Made by a program: the position numbers and the translations under genes | Part shown: positions 49,486-59,300 of the stretch, piece by piece | Numbering within the stretch: position 1 is the stretch's first letter | Layout of the letters: the number at the start of each line of letters is the position of its first letter | Notes under the pieces: model-generated | The model's input: the letters and a program-made list of their open reading frames with translations, nothing else | What the model was told of the DNA's origin: nothing | Database searches by the model: none | From: Cyclobacteriaceae bacterium | GTDB taxonomy: Bacteria > Bacteroidota > Bacteroidia > Cytophagales > Cyclobacteriaceae | Assembly (NCBI GenBank): GCA_028281285.1 | Contig: JANQKF010000020.1 | Span: 1 to 64,000, forward strand | Reading direction: 5' to 3' | DNA length: 64,000 nucleotides

Positions 49486-52400
49486 ATGAGGACTAGTATC
49501 ACCAGACTTTTTGTTCTACTCACGCTCTCATTACTAGTGAGCTCATCCGTAATCGGGCAGGAAGTTCGCTTGATCTCCGAAGATCCGGCCAACGTGAAGG
49601 ATGCGTCTTACCTGTTAAGGTTTGATGTCACTGGAGTGCCAACGGGTCAAACAAGTGACAGAGTTTGGGTGCAACACCAAGGATCCGAAACAAAAGAATT
49701 TACTATTAGACGAACGGCTAACGGTGATTTTAGGCTTCCACTTACATTGAGCCAGGGAGAAAACAAAATCATTGTGGGAAATGCGCCTTTCAATGACGGG
49801 AACAAGAATTGGACCGGTGGAGAATCCTGGAACTGGGTGAAGATCTTTACTTTCTCGCCTGTGGGTCAGGGGTTGGAATTCAATCTGATAGCCGGTGAAA
49901 AGGGCCGTCAAAGAAACAAAGAGTATAATCTCCAGTTTACGGCTTCTTACAACTACGTTGAGTTACAGCAAGTAAAGCTTATCTATAATGGCCTGAAGGA
50001 CGGTCTTATTTACCGAATTTTCGAGAGGACGCTTGATGCGGGTGTTGATGGTATCTTTAGAACCTCATTTGACCTTATAGACGAAGGCACATCAATTGAG
50101 ATCACGAATGCAAGTGGTCAACAGACATTTAGAGAATCATGGGAGGTTACTTATTCCGATCCAAGTGCTCGAGAAGTTACGCCAGCTCAAGCGGCTAGAA
50201 GAAACAGACAGCCCAGAGTGGTTGCGGACGGAGTAATTGAACAGACTATTGGTAGAGATCGTGGCGGGGCTGGCCCATTTGATGTGTCAGGTGAAGTGGT
50301 AGATGATGCTTCGAATTTCAGCCTTCCCGGAGCAAACCTCTACTTCCCGGCTACAGAACAAGGGTATAACACCAATGTAGATGGTCGATTTGATATGACT
50401 TTGGCAAAGGGAGAACACACGATGGAGGTGAGTTTTGTAGGATATGAGAAGCTCACAGTGAAATTGACAGTGAACAACCGTGGGGCTTTTACGATTAGAC
50501 TGAGAGAGAACTCACAGCAGCTGGAAGAGGTAGTGGTCACATCAGAAAGAGCCGATCAGAATATAAAGAGTGCCGATTTAGGTAAAGAAGTCTTGAGTCT
50601 CGATATGATTGAAGCACTGCCTCCATTTGTAGGTGAGGTTGATGTACTTAAGTCATTAACACTATTACCAGGTATCAGTACTGTAGGTGAGGCCTCTTCC
50701 GGTTTTAATGTTCGAGGAGGTGGAAGTGATCAAAACCTTATTCTTTTGGGAGGAACGACACTTTATAACCCTTCTCACTTCTTTGGCTTCTTCAGTAGTT
50801 TCAACTCTGATCTGGTTAGGGATGTGACAGTTTACAAAGGAGGTATTCCTGCAAAGTACGGTGGAAGAGCTTCAGCAATTGTAGACATTAAGTATAAGGA
50901 TGGGGATTACCAGAAGTGGAATGGCAAGCTTTCCGTAGGATTGATATCCACCAAAGTATCTGCTGACGGGCCATTGATCAAGGATAAATTGTCAATTGTA
51001 CTCGGGGGAAGAATTTCTTATGCAAATTGGTTGCTGGCCAGATCTAAAGACGATGATGTGGCTACTAGTACAGCATCATTCTGGGATGGGAATGTTATCC
51101 TTAATTATAAAATCAATGACAATAACTCACTGAAGTATTCCTATTACAGAAGTTTTGACGATTTTAGTTTTGCCAGTGATACAACTCAGGGCTGGACCAA
51201 CGAAGTTCATAACCTTACCTACAAAGGGCAGATTACCGATAAACTCTTCTCTACTGTTTCCTTGAGCAGGAGTCAATATGACTTTGATATCAAGAGTAGT
51301 TTTGAGTTTTCGAGTTTTGATCTGAAGTCAACAATAGTCGAAAATGGAGCTTATGCTGACATTCAATACGAAATAGCGGAAAATAATACCTTGACTTTTG
51401 GAGTACAGACCAAGGACATTGAGATAAGTCCTGGAACGAGGGTGCCGACCTCTGATATATCAAGTATCAACCCCATATCTATTGAACCGGAAAGCGCTCT
51501 GGAATCAGGGATTTTTGCTCAGCATGAGGTGGATCTGACGCCAAAAATACGTCTATCGTATGGTGTGAGATACAGTCATTTCAATTATAGAGGACCTAAC
51601 GATGTATTCGTCTATGCACCATTTACTCAACGAATAGTTGAGAATATTGTAGATACTGTTTCGTACGGGAGCAACGAATCCATTGTGACCCATGGAGGTT
51701 TTGAACCCAGAGCGTCTTTGAGGTACCAGATTGATCCCACAAGCTCCATAAAACTAGGCTATAATAGAATTCACCAGTTCATACACTTGGTATCAAACAC
51801 TGCGGCCATTTCTCCAACAGATACCTGGAAGTTAAGTGATACGCATATTGATCCTGCTGTGGTAGATCAGTACTCAATTGGAATATTCAAAAACTTCAGC
51901 GACAATACGCTAGAGACCTCAATTGAGGCCTATTATAAGGATCAGAAAGGAATCATCGAATTTAAAGAAGGAGCCGAGCTATTCTTAAACGATCACTTGG
52001 AAACTGAATTGGTAAGTGGTATTGGACGTTCATATGGGGTCGAGTTCTATGTGAAAAAGTTGAAGGGTAAGTCCACAGGATGGATTAGTTATACCTATTC
52101 CAGAAGTCAAAGAAAGGTGATTGGTAGTTTCCCTGATGAAATTATAAACAATGGTGAATGGTTTGCTGCCAACTTTGACAAACCACATGATCTGACGGCT
52201 GTTCTGGAACACAGAATCAGTCCTTATGTTGACTTGTCTGCTGTATTCACCTACAGTACTGGTCGACCAGCGACTTTCCCAATTGCAAAGTTCAGGTTCC
52301 TGGAAGATGAGGATGTAGCATTCTTTGATTCAAGGAACAAGAGCCGTGGACCGGACAACCACCGCCTGGACTTGTCCCTGGGTTTCCGATTCAATGCGGT

Positions 52401-52569
52401 TAGAAAGATATGGAGAGGTGAATGGAAGGTATCGTTGTACAATGCGTATGGCCGTAACAATCCATTCTCTGTATTCTTTGACGATCTTCCTGGCCGACCT
52501 CCAGGGGCATTTAAATTGGCTGTGCTGGGTAACCCATTCTTGTCAGCTTCTTATACACTTAAACTCTGA
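49486..52569 (+). CDS. TonB-dependent outer-membrane receptor with N-terminal extension
   Basis: 1028 residues from ATG 49486, which gives the best signal peptide (LFVLLTLSLLVSSSVIGQ). Residues 25-245 are an uncommon beta-rich extension (WVQHQGSETKEFTIRR, WNWVKIFTFSPVG). A carboxypeptidase regulatory-like domain follows (about 265-345; NVDGRFDMTLAKGEHTMEVS, FVGYEKL), then the plug (STVGEASSGFNVRGGGSDQN, FSSFNSDLVRDVTVYKGGIP) and a long barrel to the C-terminus. It imports a ligand across the outer membrane with TonB energy. It is not a SusC with SusD partner; instead it is linked to DUF4249 and kelch lipoproteins. Its TGA overlaps the DUF4249 start (TGATG). Confidence 0.88.
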   Translation: MRTSITRLFVLLTLSLLVSSSVIGQEVRLISEDPANVKDASYLLRFDVTGVPTGQTSDRVWVQHQGSETKEFTIRRTANGDFRLPLTLSQGENKIIVGNAPFNDGNKNWTGGESWNWVKIFTFSPVGQGLEFNLIAGEKGRQRNKEYNLQFTASYNYVELQQVKLIYNGLKDGLIYRIFERTLDAGVDGIFRTSFDLIDEGTSIEITNASGQQTFRESWEVTYSDPSAREVTPAQAARRNRQPRVVADGVIEQTIGRDRGGAGPFDVSGEVVDDASNFSLPGANLYFPATEQGYNTNVDGRFDMTLAKGEHTMEVSFVGYEKLTVKLTVNNRGAFTIRLRENSQQLEEVVVTSERADQNIKSADLGKEVLSLDMIEALPPFVGEVDVLKSLTLLPGISTVGEASSGFNVRGGGSDQNLILLGGTTLYNPSHFFGFFSSFNSDLVRDVTVYKGGIPAKYGGRASAIVDIKYKDGDYQKWNGKLSVGLISTKVSADGPLIKDKLSIVLGGRISYANWLLARSKDDDVATSTASFWDGNVILNYKINDNNSLKYSYYRSFDDFSFASDTTQGWTNEVHNLTYKGQITDKLFSTVSLSRSQYDFDIKSSFEFSSFDLKSTIVENGAYADIQYEIAENNTLTFGVQTKDIEISPGTRVPTSDISSINPISIEPESALESGIFAQHEVDLTPKIRLSYGVRYSHFNYRGPNDVFVYAPFTQRIVENIVDTVSYGSNESIVTHGGFEPRASLRYQIDPTSSIKLGYNRIHQFIHLVSNTAAISPTDTWKLSDTHIDPAVVDQYSIGIFKNFSDNTLETSIEAYYKDQKGIIEFKEGAELFLNDHLETELVSGIGRSYGVEFYVKKLKGKSTGWISYTYSRSQRKVIGSFPDEIINNGEWFAANFDKPHDLTAVLEHRISPYVDLSAVFTYSTGRPATFPIAKFRFLEDEDVAFFDSRNKSRGPDNHRLDLSLGFRFNAVRKIWRGEWKVSLYNAYGRNNPFSVFFDDLPGRPPGAFKLAVLGNPFLSASYTLKL

Positions 52570-53609
52570 TGAAATTGAAAAAGCTACATAAACTATTTAT
52601 TCTGCTATTGGTGATCACGAGTTCGTGTATCACGCCTATAGACGTGACTATTGACGAGGAGATCAATGTCCTGGTAATTGATGGTTTCATCACTACTGAG
52701 AATGGTCCTCATGAAATAAGAGTGACTCGAAGTGCTAAGTTTGGTGACATCTTCGTAGGTACTATCGAGCAAGTAAGCCGGGCACTGGTTTTGGTAAGAG
52801 ATCAAAATGGAGAGGTCGTGGAGTTGATTGAAGAAAGACCTGGTTTATACCTGACGCCAGAAACTTTCAAAGGCGAAATAGGGTCTACATATACGCTTCT
52901 CGTGGAAACGGCTGCAGGTGAAAGCTACTCTTCTTTCCCACAAACCATAAACCCTGCCCCTCAGATTGAAGACGTATTCTATCAATTTACAAGCAGACCT
53001 ACAGCAGACCCAGATGTAAATCTTTCGGGGCTGGATGTATTTATTCAATTTGATGATCCAGCCGATGAGGATAATTTTTATCTATGGGAAGTGGATGGTG
53101 TTCACACACAGCTTACCAACCCGGAATTGTTTCGCGATCCACTGTCACAGGCTATTGCACCAAAGTCTTGCTGCTCAGTATGCTATATAACTGATGCAGG
53201 TATTGCGACAAATATTTTGTCTGATGCCCAAATCAATGGCAATCAGGTAGTTCAAAAAATTGCATTCTTACAGGATGATCAAAAAAGGTTTCAGGACGCC
53301 TATCGAATCAGTGTTAAACATTACAGCATCGGTGATGCGGCATTCGAGTTCTTCAGAGTTTTAAAAAACCAGCTTGAAATTCAAGGTTCTATTTTTGACC
53401 CGCCACCAGCAACTATTGGTAGTAATATCATCAACCTCAATGATCCGGATGCTCCGACCATTGGATACTTTGGAGCTTTTGATGTAAGAAGGTTTGAAGA
53501 GTTTGTTGATCTTGACCTTATCTCGCAGCCCCGTGAGGATGCTGTTGTTCACGATGATTGCAGACTTCTTCTGAATTCTACTGATATACGGCCGGAGGAA
53601 TGGAATTAA
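52569..53609 (+). CDS. DUF4249-domain lipoprotein, paralogue B1
   Basis: 346 residues. Lipobox TSSC with Cys20, followed by ITPIDVTIDEEINVLVIDGF and HEIRVTRSAKFGD, the N-terminal signature of DUF4249. A Cys cluster KSCCSVCYI lies near the middle and PPPATIGSNIINL near the end. These lipoproteins are encoded next to TonB-dependent receptors and probably act as the surface partner, analogous to SusD but unrelated. It shares one base with the receptor stop codon, so receptor and lipoprotein are co-translated. A terminator follows. Confidence 0.87.
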   Translation: MKLKKLHKLFILLLVITSSCITPIDVTIDEEINVLVIDGFITTENGPHEIRVTRSAKFGDIFVGTIEQVSRALVLVRDQNGEVVELIEERPGLYLTPETFKGEIGSTYTLLVETAAGESYSSFPQTINPAPQIEDVFYQFTSRPTADPDVNLSGLDVFIQFDDPADEDNFYLWEVDGVHTQLTNPELFRDPLSQAIAPKSCCSVCYITDAGIATNILSDAQINGNQVVQKIAFLQDDQKRFQDAYRISVKHYSIGDAAFEFFRVLKNQLEIQGSIFDPPPATIGSNIINLNDPDAPTIGYFGAFDVRRFEEFVDLDLISQPREDAVVHDDCRLLLNSTDIRPEEWN

Positions 53610-53629
53610 AAAAGGACTAAATCCTATAG

Positions 53630-53664
53630 AAAAAGCCAATTGTTTAACACAATTGGCTTTTTTG
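53630..53664 (+). terminator. Rho-independent terminator after the first DUF4249 gene
   Basis: A 14-bp perfect stem AAAAAGCCAATTGT / ACAATTGGCTTTTT with loop TTAAC and T run. It separates the receptor transcript from the second DUF4249 gene. Confidence 0.88.
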
Positions 53665-53812
53665 TTTAGGTAAGATCATGTAGTATCAAATAACATTTCC
53701 CAATAAGGCGCTTTTGGGAAGCCGGTTGTTGTAACGTCACATTCTGCTTTGGCGTAATGGTATATACTGAAAACGCTTATTCGCTCTTTTGAACTGAATC
53801 GATCACATTTCA

Positions 53813-54859
53813 ATGGCTCTCTCGAATCCACCTTTTCATAAGTCAATTTTCATCCTTCTGGTGCTACTAGTGAGCTGTATAACCCCAATTGATGTTGACA
53901 TTGAGGAAGAGATAAAAGTGCTGGTAATTGATGGATATATCACCACAGATTATGGGCCACATGAAATAAGAATAACAAGAAGTGCCAGATTCGGGGATAT
54001 TTTTGAAGGAGAAATCGACCTGGTTTCAGGTGCCCTTGTTTTGATCAGAGATCATACCGGTGAAACCGTGGAATTGAGTGAGAGCCAATCTGGTCTCTAT
54101 CATACACCGGACAACTTTAAGGGAGAGGTAGGATTCACCTATTCTATCCTCGTTGAAACTAATGCCAACGAAAGATATTCTTCCTTCCCTGAAACCATTG
54201 TACCCGTTTCTCCAATCAAGGAAGTATTCTTCAACTTTGATGAACGACCAACAGCCGATCCATTGGTAGATGTTTCAGGACTCGAAGTCTTTGTTCGGTT
54301 TGACGATCTAGCTACAACCGATAATTATTATCTATGGGAGATAGATGGTTCGTATAGAGTGATTACAAGGCCTGAATTGTATCGGAATCCTGAGACGGGT
54401 CAAATTACTCCCAAAGAATGTTGCGCAGTATGTTATATATCTGATCCGAATATTTCATCAGAAATACTGTCTGACCTTGATCAAAATGGAAATTCCATTG
54501 TTCAGAAAATTGGTTTAATAGAAGACAAGGGATTGGAGTTTCATGAAGCCTATCATATTGTAATCAGGCAGTTCGGGATTAACGAATCGGCCTACGAGTT
54601 TCAACGAATACTAAGAAATCAGCTGGAAATAGAAGGAAGTATTTTTGATCCTCCTCCAGCAACAATTCGTAGTAACATAATAAATCTTGACAACCCCAAA
54701 GCCACTACAATTGGCTATTTTGGTGCGTTTGATGTTGTTGAGTACGAGGCTTTTATTGACTTGAGCTTGGTTTCAGATGTCAAAATGCGAAGGCAAATCA
54801 ATGATGATTGTCGGCTACTACCTAATTCATCCATTACCAGACCAGAAGAATGGAATTAA
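53813..54859 (+). CDS. DUF4249-domain lipoprotein, paralogue B2
   Basis: 348 residues, clearly paralogous to B1 along the whole length (ITPIDVDIEEEIKVLVIDGY, HEIRITRSARFGDIFEGEI, KECCAVCYISD, DPPPATIRSNIINLDNP, both ending EEWN). Lipobox LVSC, Cys22. It is not preceded by its own TonB-dependent receptor gene, which is unusual for DUF4249. Its last 10 bases overlap the start of kelch lipoprotein A3, so B2 and A3 are coupled. The copies differ enough to suggest distinct ligand preference. Confidence 0.86.
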   Translation: MALSNPPFHKSIFILLVLLVSCITPIDVDIEEEIKVLVIDGYITTDYGPHEIRITRSARFGDIFEGEIDLVSGALVLIRDHTGETVELSESQSGLYHTPDNFKGEVGFTYSILVETNANERYSSFPETIVPVSPIKEVFFNFDERPTADPLVDVSGLEVFVRFDDLATTDNYYLWEIDGSYRVITRPELYRNPETGQITPKECCAVCYISDPNISSEILSDLDQNGNSIVQKIGLIEDKGLEFHEAYHIVIRQFGINESAYEFQRILRNQLEIEGSIFDPPPATIRSNIINLDNPKATTIGYFGAFDVVEYEAFIDLSLVSDVKMRRQINDDCRLLPNSSITRPEEWN

Positions 54860-56331
54860 AATCAGGAATACTCTCTTTTTTCCTCATTTTGGTGTTGCTT
54901 GGCACCAACGGTTGTACCCGAAAATTCGAGGGGGAGACGCTGGTATTCACGGAAGAGTTAGTTTTCGTAAGTGGAGAGATTCTGAGAGTGACTGGACGAG
55001 TTGTTGCTCCGGGAGAAGTAGATTTGGATGACCACGGTTTTGAAATTTCACAGGATGAAAGTTTTGCAAACCCCATTGTAATTTCGCTCGGAGAACAGAA
55101 TATCCCGGGGCTTTTTATCGCTGAATATACTGGTCTAAGTATCACAACAGATTATTACGTAAGGGCATACATTGTCAATAGTGGAACTACCTTTTATGGA
55201 GAAAATGTCCAATTTATCACTTTGGAACCGTTCCTAAGAACGGCAAGTCCGCTGTATCATGATCCGCAAGGTTTGGTGAAAATCCGTGGTAAGAACTTCA
55301 CGACAGACACGCGTGTGTTCTTTGGGGAAGTGGAAGCCGAGTTGATAAGCAATAAGTTTGAATCAATTCTGGATGTAAGGGCTCCACAGCCACGAGAGAA
55401 TGAATACTTGGTTCCCATTAAAGTCATCTCAGGTGGAAAAGAAATGACTTTCGAGGATTCATTTGAGTATGTAATCGGCAGATGGACAACAGAATCAGAC
55501 GAATTCCCAGGCTCTAAATCATTTGGAAGACATGCTTATTTCGTAGCAGAAGATAAACTATACACAGGATTTCAAAGGGATTCAAACAATCCGGATCAGC
55601 TGTCATTTTGGGTTTATGATCCGAGTGTTGGAAACTGGGATGAGCAGCCATTTCAGGGAAGCTTTGTTAGAAACCCGGCTAAGTTTGACGGTGGCTTTTT
55701 GGGAGGAGAAACGGGTGCGGCATTTGGAGTTTATTTCATGTCAAATGAGTTTTGGGTAGTGAGAAATGGGCAATTCGAACTGGAAGGAATATTACCATTT
55801 CAGAGCCATAGATCTGTTGCTTTCAGGGAAGGGGATGACCTATATGTATTCGGAGGTTGGGGTGCGGAACCTAATGTTTATTTGGACACTGTCTGGAAAT
55901 ATAACTTTGGTTCCAGGGAATGGATAGAATTTGATCGAACTCCATTTGACCTGTACAATTTGAATCCGTCATTTCGCCATGATGGAATGATGTACTTCAT
56001 ATCATCAGAACGGATTTTGTTTCGATATGACCCTACCACTAAAACATGGACTGAAATGGGAGAATATCCCGGCAGTCTTGTGACGAGTGGAGTAGCAGTG
56101 GTGATAGGAGAAACAGCTATTGTAGGACAGGCAAGCTCAGATAGAGCAATTTATGAATATAATATTGAGGCAAATACATGGAAAAGGAAAGTGCCTACAC
56201 CGCTTACTCACCCCTTGGATATCGCTCTTAGTGTCTGGGTGTTAGATGACAGATACTTTACACTAAGAAGCAATGGGGTGGGACTCCGATCTCCAAAACT
56301 CTGGGAGTTTGAGCCATTTGAGTTGTATTAA
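54850..56331 (+). CDS. IPT/TIG-kelch lipoprotein, paralogue A3
   Basis: 493 residues. Lipoprotein signal with lipobox TNGC, Cys22. It keeps the A1/A2 order: fibronectin-like domain (LVFTEELVFVSGEILRVTGR), IPT/TIG (LVKIRGKNFTTDTRVFFGEV) and kelch blades (SFWVYDPSVGNWDE, TVWKYNFGSREWIE, FRYDPTTKTWTEM, YEYNIEANTWKRK), but is more diverged. Its start overlaps B2 by 10 bases, so the pair forms a lipoprotein-lipoprotein unit. It converges on the VPS10-type gene across a shared terminator. Confidence 0.8.
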   Translation: MELKSGILSFFLILVLLGTNGCTRKFEGETLVFTEELVFVSGEILRVTGRVVAPGEVDLDDHGFEISQDESFANPIVISLGEQNIPGLFIAEYTGLSITTDYYVRAYIVNSGTTFYGENVQFITLEPFLRTASPLYHDPQGLVKIRGKNFTTDTRVFFGEVEAELISNKFESILDVRAPQPRENEYLVPIKVISGGKEMTFEDSFEYVIGRWTTESDEFPGSKSFGRHAYFVAEDKLYTGFQRDSNNPDQLSFWVYDPSVGNWDEQPFQGSFVRNPAKFDGGFLGGETGAAFGVYFMSNEFWVVRNGQFELEGILPFQSHRSVAFREGDDLYVFGGWGAEPNVYLDTVWKYNFGSREWIEFDRTPFDLYNLNPSFRHDGMMYFISSERILFRYDPTTKTWTEMGEYPGSLVTSGVAVVIGETAIVGQASSDRAIYEYNIEANTWKRKVPTPLTHPLDIALSVWVLDDRYFTLRSNGVGLRSPKLWEFEPFELY

Positions 56332-56339
56332 ACAAAAAA

Positions 56340-56358
56340 GGCCATCAATTTGATGGCC
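56340..56358. terminator. Bidirectional terminator hairpin
   Basis: GGCCATCA / TGATGGCC (8 bp, 3-base loop) flanked by A on the left and CTTTT on the right. It lies between convergent genes, 8 bases after the A3 stop. Confidence 0.72.
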
Positions 56359-56379
56359 CTTTTGATCTAATCTTCCTTG

Positions 56380-59300
56380 TCAATTATTGTCGATCGGTTC
56401 CGAGAAATCCTTAAAGAAACCTAAATCAGTTTCGTCATAGGCGTTTTTGAATTTAGGCCACTGATTGGTAAAGAAATCATCAGCCATATCCATCGCCTTT
56501 TGAATCATTTTCTCTGCATTTTCCAATAGGTTGCGCTCATTTGGTCCAGGTGCTGCCCTTCGCGATTGAGCGGCAAATCGAGCCTGGAATATCCATTGAT
56601 TGGCGGTTGGATCTGAACTTCTGAAAATTCCTTGTGTACCTGGAGGAGTTGGACGACCAGAAATAATCGCTCTTACCTCGATCAACATCTCCTTGGTTTC
56701 CTTTGTGATCTTCTTCAATTCCTTCACCTTGTCCTTATCAGCATTTTTCATTTGATCCTCAACCTTCGAAATAATGCTATTCGCATCACGCACTCTGGTG
56801 GCCAACTTGCCAAAGGTTTGCTGCTTTTGAAGAACTTCGTCAACAAAATCCTGAGCAGCTCTCAGATCACTCATGCTAAGGTTTTCGCGTGGGTCAGCAT
56901 GGACCATCACTTTAGTGCTTACCTCTTGATCTCCATATTTCATGGCGATGGTGTACTCACCAGGTAATGCACTTCCAGCAGATTGCTCCCTATTTCGGCC
57001 ACTACCTCCACCTGGTCCACCACGGAAGCCTCCGCCACCCCCTTGAGTAGGATATGGGTTGCGTCTATCCAGTCCCCATTGTGTTTTATTAACAACGCCT
57101 TTTCTTACAGTTATAGAACGCGTTCGGATAGTGTCGCCTGCAGAATTGATCACCGCCATACTTAGTTTGGACGGCTTCTTTTTGGGCTTGGCCTCAGGTT
57201 CTTTATCTTCTTCAGCCTTTTTGCCTCTTCTTCTACGTGCCGGCTTTTCCTCTTCTTCTTTTTTCTTCTCCGGATCAGGGGAAATGTAGAATGAAATTCT
57301 GGCATTACTACCGCGATTGACCCCCTCGAAAGGACCGCCATTGGCCGGGAACCTCATACCATCAGGCTGACGATAGGACACCTGATAAGCATCAGGAACA
57401 CCAAACAAAATAATGTCCTGGGCTTTAGCCGTTTCATAACCTTGCTTCGCAAATTCTCTTAGTGGTCGAATATCATCTAGTATATAGAAGGCACGTCCAA
57501 ATGTACCAATGGCCAAATCATGCTCATCCGTTTGAAGGGCCAAATCCATTGTGGAAGCAGAAGGGTAGCCGTGTGTCCACTTGTTCCAGGTTTGTGCTTT
57601 ATCGAAGCTAACAAACAAACCATTTTCTGTTCCCAACCATACCAGGTTTGGCTCGATCGGATCTTGAAGAATTGCCAACGAATAACCAAACACGTCATTC
57701 TCATCTACAATTCTGGTCCAGGTTTGTCCATAGTCTGAAGTATGATAGGCATATGGTTTCCAGTCATTTCTCCTGTAGTTGTTGGCAACTAGGAATGCCT
57801 CTCCGGCATTATAGTCTGAAGCCTTGATTTGTGGAATCCAGCTTCCTGCCGGTAGCCCTGGTAAATTGGCAGCAACATTCGTCCAATTAGCTCCTCGATC
57901 CTGCGTGATTTGAACGTTACCGTCATCAGTACCCACCCAAATGACATTGCGATCAACCGGACTTGGCGCAATAGCCAAAATAGTAGTGTGATTTTCAGCG
58001 CCTGTTGCGTCATAGGTCAATCCACCACTTTCCTGCTGTTTTTGTTTTTCGGGATCGTTGGTAGTCAGATCCGGAGATATTGCGGTCCAGTCATCACCTC
58101 TGTTGGTACTGTAGTGCAAGAATTGTGAGCCATAGTAAACACTATTCTGATCATGAGGATCTTGTGCAATGGCCGCGTTCCAGTTAAACCTCAACTGAAC
58201 CGCAGTATCGGTGGAGGTTGGTCGGATATTTTTATTTCTTCCTGTATTCCAATCGTATCTGGAGACATTACCCTGCTGAGACATGGTATAGCCATAGCGA
58301 GAATCTCCTGGAATCGGCACCACATCAAATCCATCACCAAAGCTAATTTCCCTCCAGTCATGATTTCTGATACCGGCTCTGGTCCATGTATAGGCCGGGC
58401 CTCTCCATGATCCATTATCCTGCATACCACCATAAACATTGTATGGAGTCTCATTATCGACATTGATGTGATAAAACTGACCCACCGGAAGCTTTTCAGT
58501 AAACCTCCAGGTTTTACCCCGGTCACGACTGATGTTTAGTCCTCCGTCATTTCCATCCACGAGGAAATTAGGATCATCTGGGTGAATCCAAAAGGCATGG
58601 TGATCAGGGTGAACCGCATACTGACCAAAGTAGGGGAGGATTACCTCGAAGCTCTTTCCTCCATCTTCAGACATCGAAACTCTTGAATACAAACTGTAAA
58701 TTCTATTTTCATTTGCCGGATCCACATAGATATCTCCATAGTAGAACGGGCGATCTCCAATGTTCTGAACTTTCGAAGAAGCCCCTCTTAATGACCAGGT
58801 TTTGCCTCCATCAGTAGATCGATAAAGACCGTTGGACTTTGATTCGATCAAGGCATAAACATAGTCGGGGTTACTTCTGGATATAGCCAAGCCAATTCGA
58901 CCCAATTCGCCTTTCGGCAAGCCATCATCACTTGATAGTTTTTTGAAATTGTCACCACCGTCATAAGTGACGTACAGTCCTGATCCTTCTCCGCCCGATT
59001 TAAAGAACCACGGCCATCTTTTATGCTCCCACATCGCCACAAACATTTTGTTTGGGTTGTCGGGATCTACAATCATGTCTGCTACTCCAGTCAGGTCGTT
59101 GACTTTTAGAATATGCTCAAAAGTCTTACCGCCATCCTTGGTTCTCCAAAGTCCTCGTTCAGGAGTTTCTCCCCAAGGAGAGCCAATGGCACCAATATAT
59201 ACGGTATTGGGGTCATCAGCATGGATAATTATCCTGTGAATCGACCGGGTTTCCTCAAGCCCCAGCAGTTCCCATGTATCTCCCCCATCAATACTTTTAT

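Noticed and set aside
53599-53622. ATGGAATTAAAA after the first DUF4249 gene, matching the start of A3 after the second, as a vestige of a lost kelch gene
   Set aside because: Most of the match is forced by the shared EEWN ending and stop codon of the two DUF4249 proteins; only a couple of bases are independent, and a terminator follows.
57059-57289. Ser/Phe-rich plus-strand frame opposite the charged insert
   Set aside because: It is the complement of the Lys/Glu-rich insert codons and shows no start signal or family.
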